A stretch of 64,000 nt of DNA from Oscillospiraceae bacterium (GCA_015066115.1 SVOZ01000005.1:62001-126000), one strand, 5' to 3'; shown: positions 42,841-52,744, counted from the stretch's first letter. Made by a program: numbers and translations. The notes: generated by a model not told the origin, from the sequence alone.

Positions 42841-43557
42841 TTAGTTTGCTTGTTTTGTGAAAATAACGGTTACGTCGGGGTGAACCTGCAAAATAGATGC
42901 GGGATTTTTCGGGGTGATTGGGCCTGTTAAAGCCTCTTTTAAAATTTGCTCCTTATTCTCGCCCGAAACCACCATAAGAATTTTCTTTGCCTGCATAATA
43001 GACATCATTCCCATGGTAAGCGCCTTTTTTGGAACCTCATCTGCGCTCTCAAAAAATCTGGAGTTTGCCTGTATTGTGGACTCGTCAAGGTCTACAAGAT
43101 GGGTTTCCTTAACAAAAACATCATCAGGCTCGTTAAAGCCGATGTGTCCGTCAATGCCTATCCCGAGAAGCTGAAGGTCAATTCCGCCTATCTCTTTAAT
43201 AAATGCGTCATATCTCTCGCCCTCTGCCTCGGGGTCCTTTGCAAGACCGTTGGGAACATGGGTGTTATTTTTGTCTATATTTACGTGATCAAAAAGGTGG
43301 TCATTCATAAAATAACGGTAGCTCTGCTCATTTTCGCCCGAAAGACCGTAATATTCGTCAAGGTTTACTGTTGTAACCTGGGCAAAGTCAAGGTCTCCCT
43401 TTTTACACCATTCGATAAGCTGATTATATGTACCGATTGGAGTTGAGCCTGTTGCAAGGCCGATAACTGCCTTGGGGTTTGAAATAATTTCTGCCGAAAT
43501 AATATTTGCAGCCTTTCTGGACATTTCCTTGTAGGTTGCCACCTCATAAAACTTCAT
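42841..43557 (-). CDS. nagB: Glucosamine-6-phosphate deaminase NagB
   Basis: 238 residues. IGLATGSTPIGTYNQLIEW binds phosphate, TVNLDEYYGLS holds the catalytic Asp, and LLGIGIDGHIGFNEP is the family signature with the catalytic His. It converts GlcN-6-P to Fru-6-P and ammonia in amino-sugar catabolism. It lacks the C-terminal allosteric extension of E. coli NagB (266 residues), so it is probably not GlcNAc-6-P activated. Stand-alone gene; no nagA adjacent. Confidence 0.95.
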   Translation of the reverse strand: MKFYEVATYKEMSRKAANIISAEIISNPKAVIGLATGSTPIGTYNQLIEWCKKGDLDFAQVTTVNLDEYYGLSGENEQSYRYFMNDHLFDHVNIDKNNTHVPNGLAKDPEAEGERYDAFIKEIGGIDLQLLGIGIDGHIGFNEPDDVFVKETHLVDLDESTIQANSRFFESADEVPKKALTMGMMSIMQAKKILMVVSGENKEQILKEALTGPITPKNPASILQVHPDVTVIFTKQAN

Positions 43558-43593
43558 TTTTTCTTCCTCCGAAACTTTTTTATCTTAAGTTAC

Positions 43594-43622
43594 ATTATAA
43601 CCCCATTTTTAGCTATTTGCAA
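43594..43622 (-). promoter_or_regulatory. Sigma-A promoter of nagB
   Basis: -35 TTGCAA (43622-43617), 17-nt spacer, -10 TATAAT (43599-43594). Confidence 0.8.
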
Positions 43623-43692
43623 TACACTTACAGCCAAAAATGCAAAAAAATTTCATTTTTTTAGTTTTATGTAACATTATTTCAATAAAAAC

Positions 43693-43714
43693 GCCTCCTT
43701 TTTTCAAAGGAGGC
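43693..43714 (-). terminator. Terminator of the EEP-family gene
   Basis: GCCTCCTTT (43693-43701) and AAAGGAGGC (43706-43714); on the minus strand GTTTTTATT follows. Confidence 0.85.
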
Positions 43715-43719
43715 AGGGA

Positions 43720-44778
43720 TTATTTAAGCGATATTTCCAAAAGAACGGGGTTATGATAGGAATACCTAAACTGCTGATCTACGGTTACGATCATTTTTAC
43801 ATCTATATTCTGAGAAACTATGTAGCCATCGCAGAGATAAACCTGCCGCTCCTCCTGTGTAAGAGAACTGTCAAACGGCTTATCTAAAATTCGAGCCGTT
43901 GCAACGGCGCTATCGTAAACAAGATTCCAGCCGCTTTTAAGGCTTTCAAAGCCGAAATTGCCGGGCTCCCAGCGGTTTCTGTCATTTAATGGGTATCTTG
44001 AGGCGGTGTCATCAAGGCTGCAATAAAAGCTTCCGCCGGCGATAACATAGTCGCCGTTTTGAGCCGCTTTTTCTGCAAAATCCACCACAGCCTCTATCTG
44101 CGCAAGGCGCTTTTCATCCGATATGTAAGCGTCGACCTCAAAGTTTATAAGCACAAGCTTTTTCTCGCTTGCCTCTATTTCAAATTCGGTTACAAGCATT
44201 GCGGCTTTAGGGTTTAAAGCGCTTGACAAGCCGCTATAGCCTGCAGGGAGCGACACCCTTGTTGCCGATAAAACTTCTTTACGACTTAAGGTCAAAAGGC
44301 CGGAATTTACCTTTTTATAGGGCGGCAAAAGCGAGGTGCTCCTTACTTTAAAATCGGCAGCGAAAGCGCCCATATATGAACCGTTTGTGATATAATAGGA
44401 AAGCTGATCGACATATCGGCTTCTATGGGAATCAACATCAACATCCTGCAAAAGCACAGCGTCGGCATTTGAGAGGTTTACTATCTCGGCTATTCCTCTC
44501 ACATTTTTAAGCACAGCATCGGCAGAGGCGCGCCCACCTTTTCCGCCCTCTTTTTTGCTGTCGCCCTCTTCTCCCAATGCGCCATGACCTGTGTTAAAGG
44601 TAAGTATTTTAATCTTATCGGCTGAAATTTTGCTTTGCTGGGCCTCGCCGACAATCAAAGCCTGTTCTTGAGCCTTGGGATTATAGCCTGTAAATGCCGT
44701 GATTGCGGCATTTACAAAAAGGAAAACCACAACAGCTATCACAACTGCAACAACGCCGCGCGCCGCTTTACTCTGCAT
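43720..44778 (-). CDS. Membrane-anchored endonuclease/exonuclease/phosphatase-fold protein
   Basis: 352 residues. One N-terminal hydrophobic segment (about 9-29) acts as signal anchor, placing the rest outside. ILTFNTGHGALGEEG, then ADAVLLQDVDVDSHRSRYVDQ, and VIAGGSFYCSLDDTASRYP are in the order of EEP-fold motifs, with QDVD where nucleases and sphingomyelinases have QE. Substrate unknown; a phosphodiesterase acting on lipid, sugar phosphate or DNA outside the cell is plausible. ATG 44778 has GGAGGG 6 nt upstream, better than the in-frame ATG 44817. Confidence 0.75.
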   Translation of the reverse strand: MQSKAARGVVAVVIAVVVFLFVNAAITAFTGYNPKAQEQALIVGEAQQSKISADKIKILTFNTGHGALGEEGDSKKEGGKGGRASADAVLKNVRGIAEIVNLSNADAVLLQDVDVDSHRSRYVDQLSYYITNGSYMGAFAADFKVRSTSLLPPYKKVNSGLLTLSRKEVLSATRVSLPAGYSGLSSALNPKAAMLVTEFEIEASEKKLVLINFEVDAYISDEKRLAQIEAVVDFAEKAAQNGDYVIAGGSFYCSLDDTASRYPLNDRNRWEPGNFGFESLKSGWNLVYDSAVATARILDKPFDSSLTQEERQVYLCDGYIVSQNIDVKMIVTVDQQFRYSYHNPVLLEISLK

Positions 44779-44879
44779 AGTTTTCCCTCCCTCAATATAG
44801 TAATTTAAGTATAGCATACCTTATAAGAAAATTCCACAAAATAATTTATATTTCCAATTTTTTCTTTATAAAGCACCAC

Positions 44880-44908
44880 TTTACAAAGCAAAACCACTGT
44901 GCTAAAAT
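44880..44908 (+). promoter_or_regulatory. Sigma-A promoter of the 45 kb lipoprotein gene
   Basis: -35 TTTACA (44880-44885), 17-nt spacer, -10 TAAAAT (44903-44908). Confidence 0.7.
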
Positions 44909-44950
44909 GAAATTAAGCAAATACTCAAAATTTTTGAGGAGATGAAAAAA

Positions 44951-46114
44951 ATGAAAAAGATCTTAGCATTTTCACTCGCAGCATTCCTTTTAGTTTCGCT
45001 TTGCGCTTGCGGCGGCAAAGAGAGCAATAATTCCTCTGAGATCATGCTCTCTGTGGGAAAAACAGAAGAGGTGGAAGTCAAAGCCGCCGAGAATGTTTTC
45101 CCTGAAAACACCGTTGTTGAAATTAAGGCTATAAGCTCGGGAGACGACTACGAGACAGCAACCACTGCTCTTAAAACGACCGCAAAAAAGTTTACTGTTT
45201 ATGACATTACCGCAAAAAGCGAAAATGTTTCGGTTCAGCCTAACGGAACAGTAGAGGCCACCTTTGAGGTGCCCGCCGAGTACGATCTTGACAGGGTTGC
45301 GGTAATCTACATATCTGATGACGGCAAGGCAGAAACCCTTTCCTGCACCGTTGATAAAACTGCAAAAACCGTTACCGCACAGCTTTCACATTTCAGCCTC
45401 TACGCTGTTGTTGAGCTGGTCGAGGAGGACACACAAAGCACAATAAGCGGGGTTACATCCTCAGACAGCGCATCCGAAACCTCAAGCAACAACACTTCTT
45501 TGGATAAGCCCGCAGAATCCAGCAAGCCTACAGAGTCAAGCAAGCCTGCTCACACCCATTCCTTTGCCGCCGCCACCTGCACAAGCGCCAAAAAGTGCGC
45601 CTGCGGAGTAACAGAAGGCAAGGCGCTCGGCCACGATTATGTTGAGGATAAGTGCAGCAGATGCGGCGCGATCGACAAAACCTACAAAGCCCTTACAAGC
45701 GGTTACTGGACTGTTGCTGTGGTAGACGGCAACACATTGTACGACGTTTCATTTGTCTTTTCGGGTGAGGAGCCCAATGCCTCTATTGGTATAGGCGATA
45801 ACATCAAGGGATTGCCCGAGGATTTCCAAAATGAAATTCTAAACAACCCTGCAGATTATTCCGATTCAATCTTAAAGGTAGGAAATGAAACCTACTATGT
45901 AGGCAGAGGTTTTGGCTGTCCGATAACATTTGAGACTAATAAAAACACAGTTGTAATAACAGAGATGGACAGCACCAACACAATCACACTTACAAGAACT
46001 GCCGGCGACAAATACAAGATCACTGCAATTAGTGGCGACTTTATGGGAGAAAGCAATACGCTAAAAGTTGGAATTGTTTTAACCTGGAAAGAGGCAGAAA
46101 TCGCCGAAAACTAA
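44951..46114 (+). CDS. Secreted lipoprotein with domain shared with the LRR protein at 62 kb
   Basis: 387 residues from ATG 44951; the ATG at 44942 sits too close to AGGAG. Signal peptide with lipobox LCAC (Cys20). Residues about 36-156 form a beta-rich domain (QPNGTVEATFEVP) that also occurs in the LRR protein at the right edge. A low-complexity Ser/Thr/Pro linker with a SSKPTE repeat follows, then a CxC / CSRCG zinc-ribbon-like unit around HTHSFAAATC, then an unidentified C-terminal beta domain (about 240-387). Function unknown; cell-surface exposed. Confidence 0.75.
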   Translation: MKKILAFSLAAFLLVSLCACGGKESNNSSEIMLSVGKTEEVEVKAAENVFPENTVVEIKAISSGDDYETATTALKTTAKKFTVYDITAKSENVSVQPNGTVEATFEVPAEYDLDRVAVIYISDDGKAETLSCTVDKTAKTVTAQLSHFSLYAVVELVEEDTQSTISGVTSSDSASETSSNNTSLDKPAESSKPTESSKPAHTHSFAAATCTSAKKCACGVTEGKALGHDYVEDKCSRCGAIDKTYKALTSGYWTVAVVDGNTLYDVSFVFSGEEPNASIGIGDNIKGLPEDFQNEILNNPADYSDSILKVGNETYYVGRGFGCPITFETNKNTVVITEMDSTNTITLTRTAGDKYKITAISGDFMGESNTLKVGIVLTWKEAEIAEN

Positions 46115-46126
46115 AATATAACTTAA

Positions 46127-46152
46127 GGCGAGGGCAATGCCCTCGCCTTTTT
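46127..46152 (+). terminator. Terminator of the 45 kb lipoprotein gene
   Basis: GGCGAGGGC, loop AAT, GCCCTCGCC, TTTTT: a 9-bp GC-rich stem. Confidence 0.93.
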
Positions 46153-46154
46153 AT

Positions 46155-46183
46155 TTGCAAAAACCTCTCTTGTGTGGTAGAAT
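46155..46183 (+). promoter_or_regulatory. Sigma-A promoter of the RNA methyltransferase gene
   Basis: -35 TTGCAA (46155-46160), 17-nt spacer, -10 TAGAAT (46178-46183), directly after the preceding terminator. Confidence 0.7.
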
Positions 46184-46212
46184 TGTTTTAATACATTTAA
46201 AGGGGAAAAGAA

Positions 46213-47052
46213 ATGGCGCAGATAATTACCATAAACGACATAAATGCAGCCGAGCTGAAAATTTACGCATCTCTCACAGAGGCACAGTTAAAAACAGACA
46301 ACGGCCTGTTTATTGCCGAGAGCGTAAAGGTTATAAAAGTGGCATTAAATAAAGGCCTTGTGCCTGCAAGTTTTCTTATGGAAGAGCGCCAGATAGAAGG
46401 CATCGGCAGGGAAATTTTAGAGCTCTGCCCCAACACCCCTGTTTACACTGCATCACGACAGGTGCTATCCCAGCTCACAGGCTTTGAGCTGACGCGCGGA
46501 GTTCTCTGCGCAATGAAGCGTCCTCAGATGCTATCGCTTGACAGCGCTTTAAAGGATGCGAAAAGAATCGCTGTGCTCGAGCGGCTTAGCGACTCTGTTA
46601 ATGTCGGAGCAATATTCAGAAGCGCCGCCGCGCTCGGAATAGATGCGATGCTTCTTTTTCACAACTGTGCAGAGCCGCTTAACCGCCGATGTGTAAGGGT
46701 TAGTATGGGGTCTGTTTTCTTGGTGCCCTGGGCATTTTTTGATAAGGAAAATTACCCTGAGCCGCAGGATGCGGTAAGCTATCTTAAATCTAAAGGGTTT
46801 ACAACCGCCGCAATGGCTCTTAAAGACGACAGCATCAGCATAGACAGCGACCTATTAAACAAAGCTGACAAGCTCGCGCTTTTCTTTGGCGCAGAGGGCG
46901 ATGGACTAAGCCTACAGACGATAGAAAACTGCGACTACACAGTTAAGATCCCTATGTACAACGATGTAGACTCATTAAATGTCGCCGCCGCAGCCGCAAT
47001 AAGCTTTTGGGAGCTAAAAAAACAAAACAAAAACTTTAAAGACTGCTTATAA
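46213..47052 (+). CDS. TrmH/SpoU-family RNA 2'-O-methyltransferase
   Basis: 279 residues. An N-terminal L30e-like substrate-binding region (about 1-110) precedes the SPOUT domain: SDSVNVGAIFRSAAALGID (motif 1), RVSMGSVFLVPW (motif 2, with the Arg involved in catalysis) and VKIPMYNDVDSLNVAAAAAI (motif 3, SAM knot). It methylates a ribose in rRNA or tRNA; the target is not predictable. It lies with a small membrane-protein gene 10 nt downstream. Confidence 0.9.
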   Translation: MAQIITINDINAAELKIYASLTEAQLKTDNGLFIAESVKVIKVALNKGLVPASFLMEERQIEGIGREILELCPNTPVYTASRQVLSQLTGFELTRGVLCAMKRPQMLSLDSALKDAKRIAVLERLSDSVNVGAIFRSAAALGIDAMLLFHNCAEPLNRRCVRVSMGSVFLVPWAFFDKENYPEPQDAVSYLKSKGFTTAAMALKDDSISIDSDLLNKADKLALFFGAEGDGLSLQTIENCDYTVKIPMYNDVDSLNVAAAAAISFWELKKQNKNFKDCL

Positions 47053-47062
47053 GGAGTTTGTT

Positions 47063-47392
47063 ATGTCTGATTTCTACAAAAATATGATGGACGAGGCTTT
47101 TAAAGAGTATTACGAGCGTTTTCTTGCGCTAAATGCCACCTCAAAAGAAAACGCCGTAACCCTATATGAGCTTTTCCCCGATAAACGTCCCTTTTTATAT
47201 CGCGACAGGATGCACAAAATGCTAAGTTGCGGTATTGTAAAGAGAGTCGGTTTTAACAGATATTGGCTTGATGAGTCAAGAGCCTCAGACTCGAAAGCGG
47301 TCCTATTTAATCGTCTTTTAGTTGTTCTGCTTGGCATTGCATTTGCCATTGTGCTGTTGCTTGCCGATAAATTTGGAATAATAAGTTTGTAA
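47063..47392 (+). CDS. Small protein with C-terminal membrane helix, unknown
   Basis: 109 residues. Residues 1-75 are soluble and could form a small helical, winged-helix-like domain (RDRMHKMLSCGIVKRVGFNR). A single transmembrane helix (about 84-103) ends the protein, tail-anchored. Shine-Dalgarno AAGGAG, 10 nt after the methyltransferase gene. I do not recognise the family. Confidence 0.65.
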   Translation: MSDFYKNMMDEAFKEYYERFLALNATSKENAVTLYELFPDKRPFLYRDRMHKMLSCGIVKRVGFNRYWLDESRASDSKAVLFNRLLVVLLGIAFAIVLLLADKFGIISL

Positions 47393-47413
47393 TACGAAAA
47401 TTTGCGCAATGGC

Positions 47414-47442
47414 TTGTGTAAGTTAAATTAGTTTGTTATAAT
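47414..47442 (+). promoter_or_regulatory. Sigma-A promoter of the small lipoprotein gene
   Basis: -35 TTGTGT (47414-47419), 17-nt spacer, -10 TATAAT (47437-47442). Confidence 0.7.
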
Positions 47443-47493
47443 TTGTCTTATGGCAACGTACAGTTGCGAGTTTTGTAAAGAGAGGGAAACACT

Positions 47494-48093
47494 ATGAAAA
47501 AATTGCTCGTTTTGTTACTTATGTTAGCATTTACGCTATGCCTTACCGCCTGTGAAGCAAAGGAAAACGCTAACGGCAGCTTAGGTTCACAAATCACATC
47601 AAGCGAAACTGCTTCATCCGAAAATGAGACCGCTTCTACAGAAACCTCAAGCGTTCAGTCAAAATTAAACCCCAAAACCGACTTCAAATTTGGAAAATAC
47701 ACCACCAAGTTCTACAGTGATGACAAGCAAAGCTATTATGAGATATCCTTATTATTCTATAAGGACTTTGAGGGTCTTGAATACCACAAAGATAGTTATT
47801 ACACCGCTGAAGGCTGCAGAAAAAAATACGCTGGCTGGGGAATGGAATTTAATGAATCCGAGTTACCTTCTGAAGACAGCATTAATTTAAACGGAGTTAC
47901 CTACTATAGTCTTGGCGACTGGGAAATATTACCTGAATCCTATAAAATGTCTGATACAAATATCAAGATAAGCCCCGACAATGAAAAATACGGCACTCTG
48001 TCGCTTAATGCTGACGGCACTTTAGTTGTTGACGCAGCGGACGACGATAGATATTCAAAACCCGGCACCGTTTACACCTTTGTTGAGGAATAA
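47494..48093 (+). CDS. Secreted lipoprotein, unknown
   Basis: 199 residues. Signal peptide with lipobox LTAC (Cys20), a Ser/Thr/Glu-rich linker (about 25-55), then a beta-rich domain of about 140 residues rich in Tyr, with no motif I recognise. The signal and linker style match the 45 kb lipoprotein, and its C-terminal domain resembles that protein's C-terminal part in size and Asp/Tyr content, though I cannot demonstrate homology. Strong Shine-Dalgarno AGAGAGGG. Own promoter and terminator. Confidence 0.7.
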   Translation: MKKLLVLLLMLAFTLCLTACEAKENANGSLGSQITSSETASSENETASTETSSVQSKLNPKTDFKFGKYTTKFYSDDKQSYYEISLLFYKDFEGLEYHKDSYYTAEGCRKKYAGWGMEFNESELPSEDSINLNGVTYYSLGDWEILPESYKMSDTNIKISPDNEKYGTLSLNADGTLVVDAADDDRYSKPGTVYTFVEE

Positions 48094-48120
48094 TAAAAGC
48101 TTAACACTATGTTATAAAAA

Positions 48121-48147
48121 CCTCCCGCATTATGCGGGAGGTTTTTT
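48121..48147. terminator. Bidirectional terminator overlapping a stop codon
   Basis: CCTCCCGCA (48121-48129), loop TTA (48130-48132), TGCGGGAGG (48133-48141), TTTTTT. The TAA stop of the minus-strand deacetylase gene is the loop itself. Confidence 0.9.
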
Positions 48148-48900
48148 GTGTTGTTTTCCTGCTGAGTCGATATAATAGTTTTCCTTATAGATGAGTTTGT
48201 CGGCGGTTACAAATGAGTAGTCCTCTTTTGTGAGTTTTTTTAAAATCTCATCGACGGCGGCAGGGGTGTTTTCCAAATCGTTATGAAAAAGGATGATGCT
48301 TCCGCTTTTGGCATTCTCGGTTACATTTTTAACCATCTGCTCCACTGTTTTTCCCTGCCAATCTCTTGAATCTATGTTCCACTGCACTGTGTACATTTTA
48401 AGACCTTCAACCTCGGTGATAAGGGTGTTGTTATACTCGCCGTAAGGCCCTCTGTACAAAATCGGAGTGTATCCCGTTAATGCCTTTATTTTATCATTGC
48501 AGGCGGTTATATCAGCTCTAAGCTGCTCGGCACTCATTTTTTCGATATGCCCATGTTTATCAGAATGGTTTGCAAGGGTGTGGCCTGCGGCATAGATTTT
48601 GCGGACATCGTCGGGATATTTGGAAACCCACTCGCCTGTAAAGAAAAAGGTTGCCTTTGCACTGTTTTGGTCTAAAATCTTTAAAATCTCATCGGTGTCA
48701 CTATTGCCCCACGCCGCATCAAAGGTTAGGGCAATCTGTTTTTTATCGGTTTCAACGCAGTAAATGGGGATTTTTCGCTCCATTGCGGCAGTGCTGACCG
48801 CATCTATTCCCTGCGGCACAAGAACGGATACAAGAATTGCAATCAAAAGGTAAAGAACTATTGACACGGCTTCTCTTTTGCCTACAACATATGTTTTCAT
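48130..48900 (-). CDS. pdaB: Polysaccharide deacetylase, PdaB-like
   Basis: 256 residues. One N-terminal membrane anchor (about 9-30) and a NodB domain: TFDAAWGNSDTDEIL (the TFDDG-equivalent, with the second Asp replaced as in PdaB-type proteins), HSDKH zinc ligands, YRGPYGEYNN, NIDSRDWQG, and SIILFHND. The TFDxxWG form is characteristic of sporulation-related PdaB, which is needed for cortex maintenance in Bacillus, and it may not be catalytically standard. ATG 48900 with GAGGTG preferred over 48933. Its last codons are inside a terminator hairpin. Confidence 0.82.
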   Translation of the reverse strand: MKTYVVGKREAVSIVLYLLIAILVSVLVPQGIDAVSTAAMERKIPIYCVETDKKQIALTFDAAWGNSDTDEILKILDQNSAKATFFFTGEWVSKYPDDVRKIYAAGHTLANHSDKHGHIEKMSAEQLRADITACNDKIKALTGYTPILYRGPYGEYNNTLITEVEGLKMYTVQWNIDSRDWQGKTVEQMVKNVTENAKSGSIILFHNDLENTPAAVDEILKKLTKEDYSFVTADKLIYKENYYIDSAGKQHKKPPA

Positions 48901-49343
48901 TAAAACACCTCTTTTAAAAAATATATGAAGCAAAAGAATTTTTTATTTTGGATTTTTAAAAAACTGCGGCTTTTTAAAGCTGTTTTTTATTTTTCTGAGG
49001 CGTTTTCTGATTTTTGCACGATTTTTGCAAAATCAAAAAACGGCAGATCTGCATAATATGGTTGTAGATGCCCCGCAAGAGAAAGATGCGCAGGCGGCGC
49101 GGGGCGGTGGGACGGCGCGCCCTTTAAGAGAGCCGCCCTGCACAAAGCTGCCTGCTTTATATAAAAATCCCCTCATTTGCGCACTTGCAAGTGAGGGGAT
49201 TTGCGTTTCAAACCGCGAGCTCTTCGTTTTAATTTGTGAGAACGGTAAAAAGGACCGTCGAGGACGCCGGTCTATACAAGTTTAACTAAGTATATGACAA
49301 AAAAGAGCCGGCTTAAAGCCAGCTCTTTTTAAGCGAATATTAA
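48901..49343. other. Non-coding stretch, GC-rich patch with hairpins
   Basis: No convincing gene. A GC-rich patch (about 49070-49140) differs from the AT-rich surroundings. A hairpin AAATCCCCTCA (49165-49175) / TGAGGGGATTT (49192-49202) and a smaller ACGGT/ACCGT stem (near 49243-49258) follow. An 86-codon ORF across it lacks a Shine-Dalgarno and homology. The tuf terminator closes the region. Confidence 0.5.
49300..49330 (-). terminator. Terminator of tuf
   Basis: AAAAAGAGCCGGCT (from 49300), loop TAA, AGCCAGCTCTTTTT; one mismatch in the stem. On the minus strand a run of T follows. Confidence 0.88.
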
Positions 49344-50543
49344 TTATTCGTTGATGGCAGTAACAACGCCGGAACCGACGGTACGTCCGCCTTCACGGAT
49401 AGCGAAACGGAGTCCGGGCTCGATAGCGATAGAGTTGATAAGCTCAACATCCATCTCTACGTTATCGCCAGGCATGCACATCTCTACGCCTGCGGGAAGG
49501 TTAACAACACCGGTAACGTCGGTAGTTCTGAAATAGAACTGGGGACGATAGTTGTTGAAGAACGGAGTGTGACGGCCGCCCTCTTCCTTCTTAAGAACGT
49601 AAACCTGACCGTGGAACTTGGTGTGGGGGTTGATGGAGCCGGGCTTACAAAGAACCTGACCACGCTCGATCTCAGTTCTCTGGATACCACGGAGAAGAGT
49701 ACCAATGTTGTCGCCAGCCTCAGCATAGTCAAGAAGCTTTCTGAACATCTCAACACCGGTAACGGTGGTCTTTCTGGTTTCGTCGGAAAGACCAACGATT
49801 TCTACTTCGTCGCCAACCTTGATCTGTCCACGCTCAACTCTACCGGTAGCAACAGTACCACGACCGGTGATGGTGAATACGTCTTCAACAGGCATAAGGA
49901 AGGGAAGGTCAGACTTTCTCTCAGGAGTGGGGATGTAAGCGTCAACAGCATCCATGAGCTCAAGGATCGAAGCATAAGCAGGATCATTGATGTCATTGGG
50001 AGCTTCGAGAGCTTTGAGAGCAGAACCCTTAACGATGGGAATATCATCGCCGGGGAAGTCATAGCTGGAGAGAAGATCACGGATCTCCATCTCAACGAGC
50101 TCGAGGAGCTCTTCGTCGTCAACCTGATCAGCCTTGTTCATATAAACAACGATATAAGGAACGCCAACCTGACGAGCGAGCAGGATGTGCTCACGGGTCT
50201 GGGGCATAGGACCGTCAGCAGAAGAAACAACGAGGATAGCACCGTCCATCTGAGCAGCACCGGTGATCATGTTTTTAACATAGTCAGCGTGTCCCGGGCA
50301 GTCAACGTGAGCATAGTGACGAGTTTTGGTCTCATACTCAACGTGAGCGGTGTTGATGGTAATTCCTCTTTCTCTCTCTTCGGGAGCCTTATCGATCATG
50401 TCATAAGCCATGAACTCTGCGCTTCCCTGAATACCGAGAGTCTTTGTGATTGCTGCGGTAAGGGTGGTCTTACCATGGTCAACGTGACCGATGGTACCAA
50501 TGTTTACGTGGGGCTTGTTTCTTTCAAATTTAGCCTTTGCCAT
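49344..50543 (-). CDS. tuf: Elongation factor Tu
   Basis: 399 residues. G1 [16 protein letters not shown], the switch region [33 protein letters not shown] and SALKALEAP, then the beta-barrel domains 2 and 3 ending SGVVTAINE. It delivers aminoacyl-tRNA to the ribosome. Last gene of the str transcript, 95 nt after fusA. A long ORF on the opposite strand (49569-50588) is a shadow. Confidence 0.98.
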   Translation of the reverse strand: MAKAKFERNKPHVNIGTIGHVDHGKTTLTAAITKTLGIQGSAEFMAYDMIDKAPEERERGITINTAHVEYETKTRHYAHVDCPGHADYVKNMITGAAQMDGAILVVSSADGPMPQTREHILLARQVGVPYIVVYMNKADQVDDEELLELVEMEIRDLLSSYDFPGDDIPIVKGSALKALEAPNDINDPAYASILELMDAVDAYIPTPERKSDLPFLMPVEDVFTITGRGTVATGRVERGQIKVGDEVEIVGLSDETRKTTVTGVEMFRKLLDYAEAGDNIGTLLRGIQRTEIERGQVLCKPGSINPHTKFHGQVYVLKKEEGGRHTPFFNNYRPQFYFRTTDVTGVVNLPAGVEMCMPGDNVEMDVELINSIAIEPGLRFAIREGGRTVGSGVVTAINE

Positions 50544-50638
50544 TCTAATTTCCTCCTTAAAATGAAAATAAATTATTTCAAATTATAAGTTTAACTATAT
50601 TTTAGCAAATAGTCTGAAAAATATCAAGTGTTTTTATA

Positions 50639-52744
50639 TTATTCAGCTTTTTTTGCTCTTGCACTCATGATTCCCTCAGCGATTGACTTAGGAACTTCAA
50701 TGTAGTGGCTGGGCTCCATTGTGTACTGGCCTCTTCCCTGAGTCTTGGAACGCATATCGGTTGCGTAACCGAACATCTCAGAAAGGGGAACAAAGGAGTT
50801 GATCTGCTGTGCACCGATTCTGGGCTCCATGCCCTGAATCTGTCCACGGCGGGAGTTTAAGTCGCCGATAACATCGCCCATGTACTCCTCGGGAACGATA
50901 ACTGTAACCTTCATGATAGGCTCTAAGATAACGGGGTCAGCCTTCTTCATAGCCTCTTTGAATGCCTGCGAACCGGCAATCTTAAATGCCATTTCAGAAG
51001 AGTCAACCTCGTGGTAAGATCCATCATAAAGTGTTACCTTAACGTCAACAACGGGGTAACCTGCAAGAACGCCTGCCTGCATAGCACCCTGAATACCCTG
51101 GTTAACAGGCTCGATGTATTCCTTGGGAATAGCACCGCCGACAATCTGGTTGACAAACTCGTAGCCCTTGCCGGACTCGTTGGGTTCAACGCGGATCTTA
51201 ACGTGACCGTACTGACCTTTACCACCCGACTGACGAGCATACTTATGGTCAACATCAGCATTTCTGCGGATGGTTTCCTTATAAGCAACCTGAGGCTTAC
51301 CAACATTTGCCTCAACCTTAAACTCACGAAGAAGTCTGTCAACGATGATTTCAAGGTGAAGCTCGCCCATTCCGGCGATGATGGTTTGTCCGGTTTCTTC
51401 ATCGGTGTAGGTTCTGAATGTGGGATCTTCCTCTGCAAGTTTTGCAAGAGCAACACCCATCTTCTCCTGACCGGCCTTGGTCTTGGGCTCAATAGCAACA
51501 CGGATAACGGGATCGGGGAATTCCATAGACTCTAAGATAACGGGGTTCTTTTCATCACAAAGGGTGTCACCTGTTGTGGTGTTTTTAAGACCAACCGCAG
51601 CAGCGATATCACCAGCGTAAACGATGTCGATATCTTCTCTGTGGTTAGCGTGCATCTGAAGAATTCGTCCTACACGCTCGTTAGAATCCTTATTGGAGTT
51701 ATAAACTCCCGAACCTGCTTTAAGTGTTCCTGAATATACACGGAAGAAGCAGAGCTTACCAACATAGGGGTCGGTAGCGATCTTGAATGCGAGAGCGGAG
51801 AAGCTTGCGCTGTCGCTCGAAGGCATTTCAACTTCCTCATCGGTTTTGGGGTTAATACCCTTGATGTTGGGAACATCGGTGGGAGCAGGCATGAAGTCGA
51901 TGATAGCATCGAGGAGCTTCTGAACACCTTTATTCTTATAGGAAGTTCCGCAGCAAACGGGAACGAAGGTGTTATCAATAGTAGCTTTTCTGATAACCTT
52001 TTTGATCTCGTCAGAGGTGATTTCCTCACCCTCGAGATATTTCATCATAACGTCTTCATCGAGCTCTGCAACAGCCTCAAGAAGCTGTGCTCTGTATTCC
52101 TCAGCTTTTTCCTTCATATCCGCGGGAATTTCTTCAACGCGCATATCTTTGCCGAGGTCATCATAATAGACGTCAGCCTTCATTTCGATAAGGTCGATAA
52201 TACCTCTGAAGGTATCCTCCTGACCGATAGGAAGCTGAATGGGAACAGCGTTACACTTAAGTCTATCATGCATCATATCTACAACATTGTAGAAGTTAGC
52301 ACCCATAATGTCCATCTTATTGATGTAAGCCATACGGGGTACCTTGTAGTTATCCGCCTGACGCCACACTGTTTCGGACTGAGGCTCAACGCCGCCCTTT
52401 GCACAGAAAACGGTAACCGAACCGTCAAGAACTCTGAGCGAACGCTCAACCTCAACAGTAAAGTCAACGTGTCCGGGGGTGTCGATGATGTTTATACGGT
52501 GTCTGTCATACTGTCCCTCTGAACCACTCCAGAATGCAGTGGTAGCAGCGGAGGTAATGGTGATACCGCGCTCCTGCTCCTGAACCATCCAGTCCATAGT
52601 AGCAGAACCATCGTGAGTCTCTCCGATTTTATGGGTTCTTCCGGTGTAAAACAAAATTCTTTCGGTAGTTGTTGTTTTACCGGCGTCAATGTGGGCCATT
52701 ATGCCGATATTTCTTGTTTTTTCAAGTGATATTTCTCTTGGCAT
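50639..52744 (-). CDS. fusA: Elongation factor G
   Basis: 701 residues. G domain with [49 protein letters not shown] and [10 protein letters not shown]; domains II-V follow, with the [17 protein letters not shown] segment of domain IV. It drives ribosome translocation. The domain IV tip and GTPase motifs are complete, so it is the main EF-G rather than a paralogue such as TetO/TetM. Order rpsL-rpsG-fusA-tuf is the classic str operon. Confidence 0.98.
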   Translation of the reverse strand: MPREISLEKTRNIGIMAHIDAGKTTTTERILFYTGRTHKIGETHDGSATMDWMVQEQERGITITSAATTAFWSGSEGQYDRHRINIIDTPGHVDFTVEVERSLRVLDGSVTVFCAKGGVEPQSETVWRQADNYKVPRMAYINKMDIMGANFYNVVDMMHDRLKCNAVPIQLPIGQEDTFRGIIDLIEMKADVYYDDLGKDMRVEEIPADMKEKAEEYRAQLLEAVAELDEDVMMKYLEGEEITSDEIKKVIRKATIDNTFVPVCCGTSYKNKGVQKLLDAIIDFMPAPTDVPNIKGINPKTDEEVEMPSSDSASFSALAFKIATDPYVGKLCFFRVYSGTLKAGSGVYNSNKDSNERVGRILQMHANHREDIDIVYAGDIAAAVGLKNTTTGDTLCDEKNPVILESMEFPDPVIRVAIEPKTKAGQEKMGVALAKLAEEDPTFRTYTDEETGQTIIAGMGELHLEIIVDRLLREFKVEANVGKPQVAYKETIRRNADVDHKYARQSGGKGQYGHVKIRVEPNESGKGYEFVNQIVGGAIPKEYIEPVNQGIQGAMQAGVLAGYPVVDVKVTLYDGSYHEVDSSEMAFKIAGSQAFKEAMKKADPVILEPIMKVTVIVPEEYMGDVIGDLNSRRGQIQGMEPRIGAQQINSFVPLSEMFGYATDMRSKTQGRGQYTMEPSHYIEVPKSIAEGIMSARAKKAE

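Noticed and set aside
49025..49285. 86-codon ORF before tuf
   Set aside because: Crosses a hairpin and a GC-rich patch; no ribosome-binding site, no homology that I recognise.
49569..50588. 339-codon ORF on the + strand opposite tuf
   Set aside because: Antisense shadow of the highly biased tuf codons; no Shine-Dalgarno and no recognisable protein.
50639..52744. EF-G-like gene as a TetM/TetO ribosomal protection protein
   Set aside because: Sequence and str-operon position are those of housekeeping EF-G.
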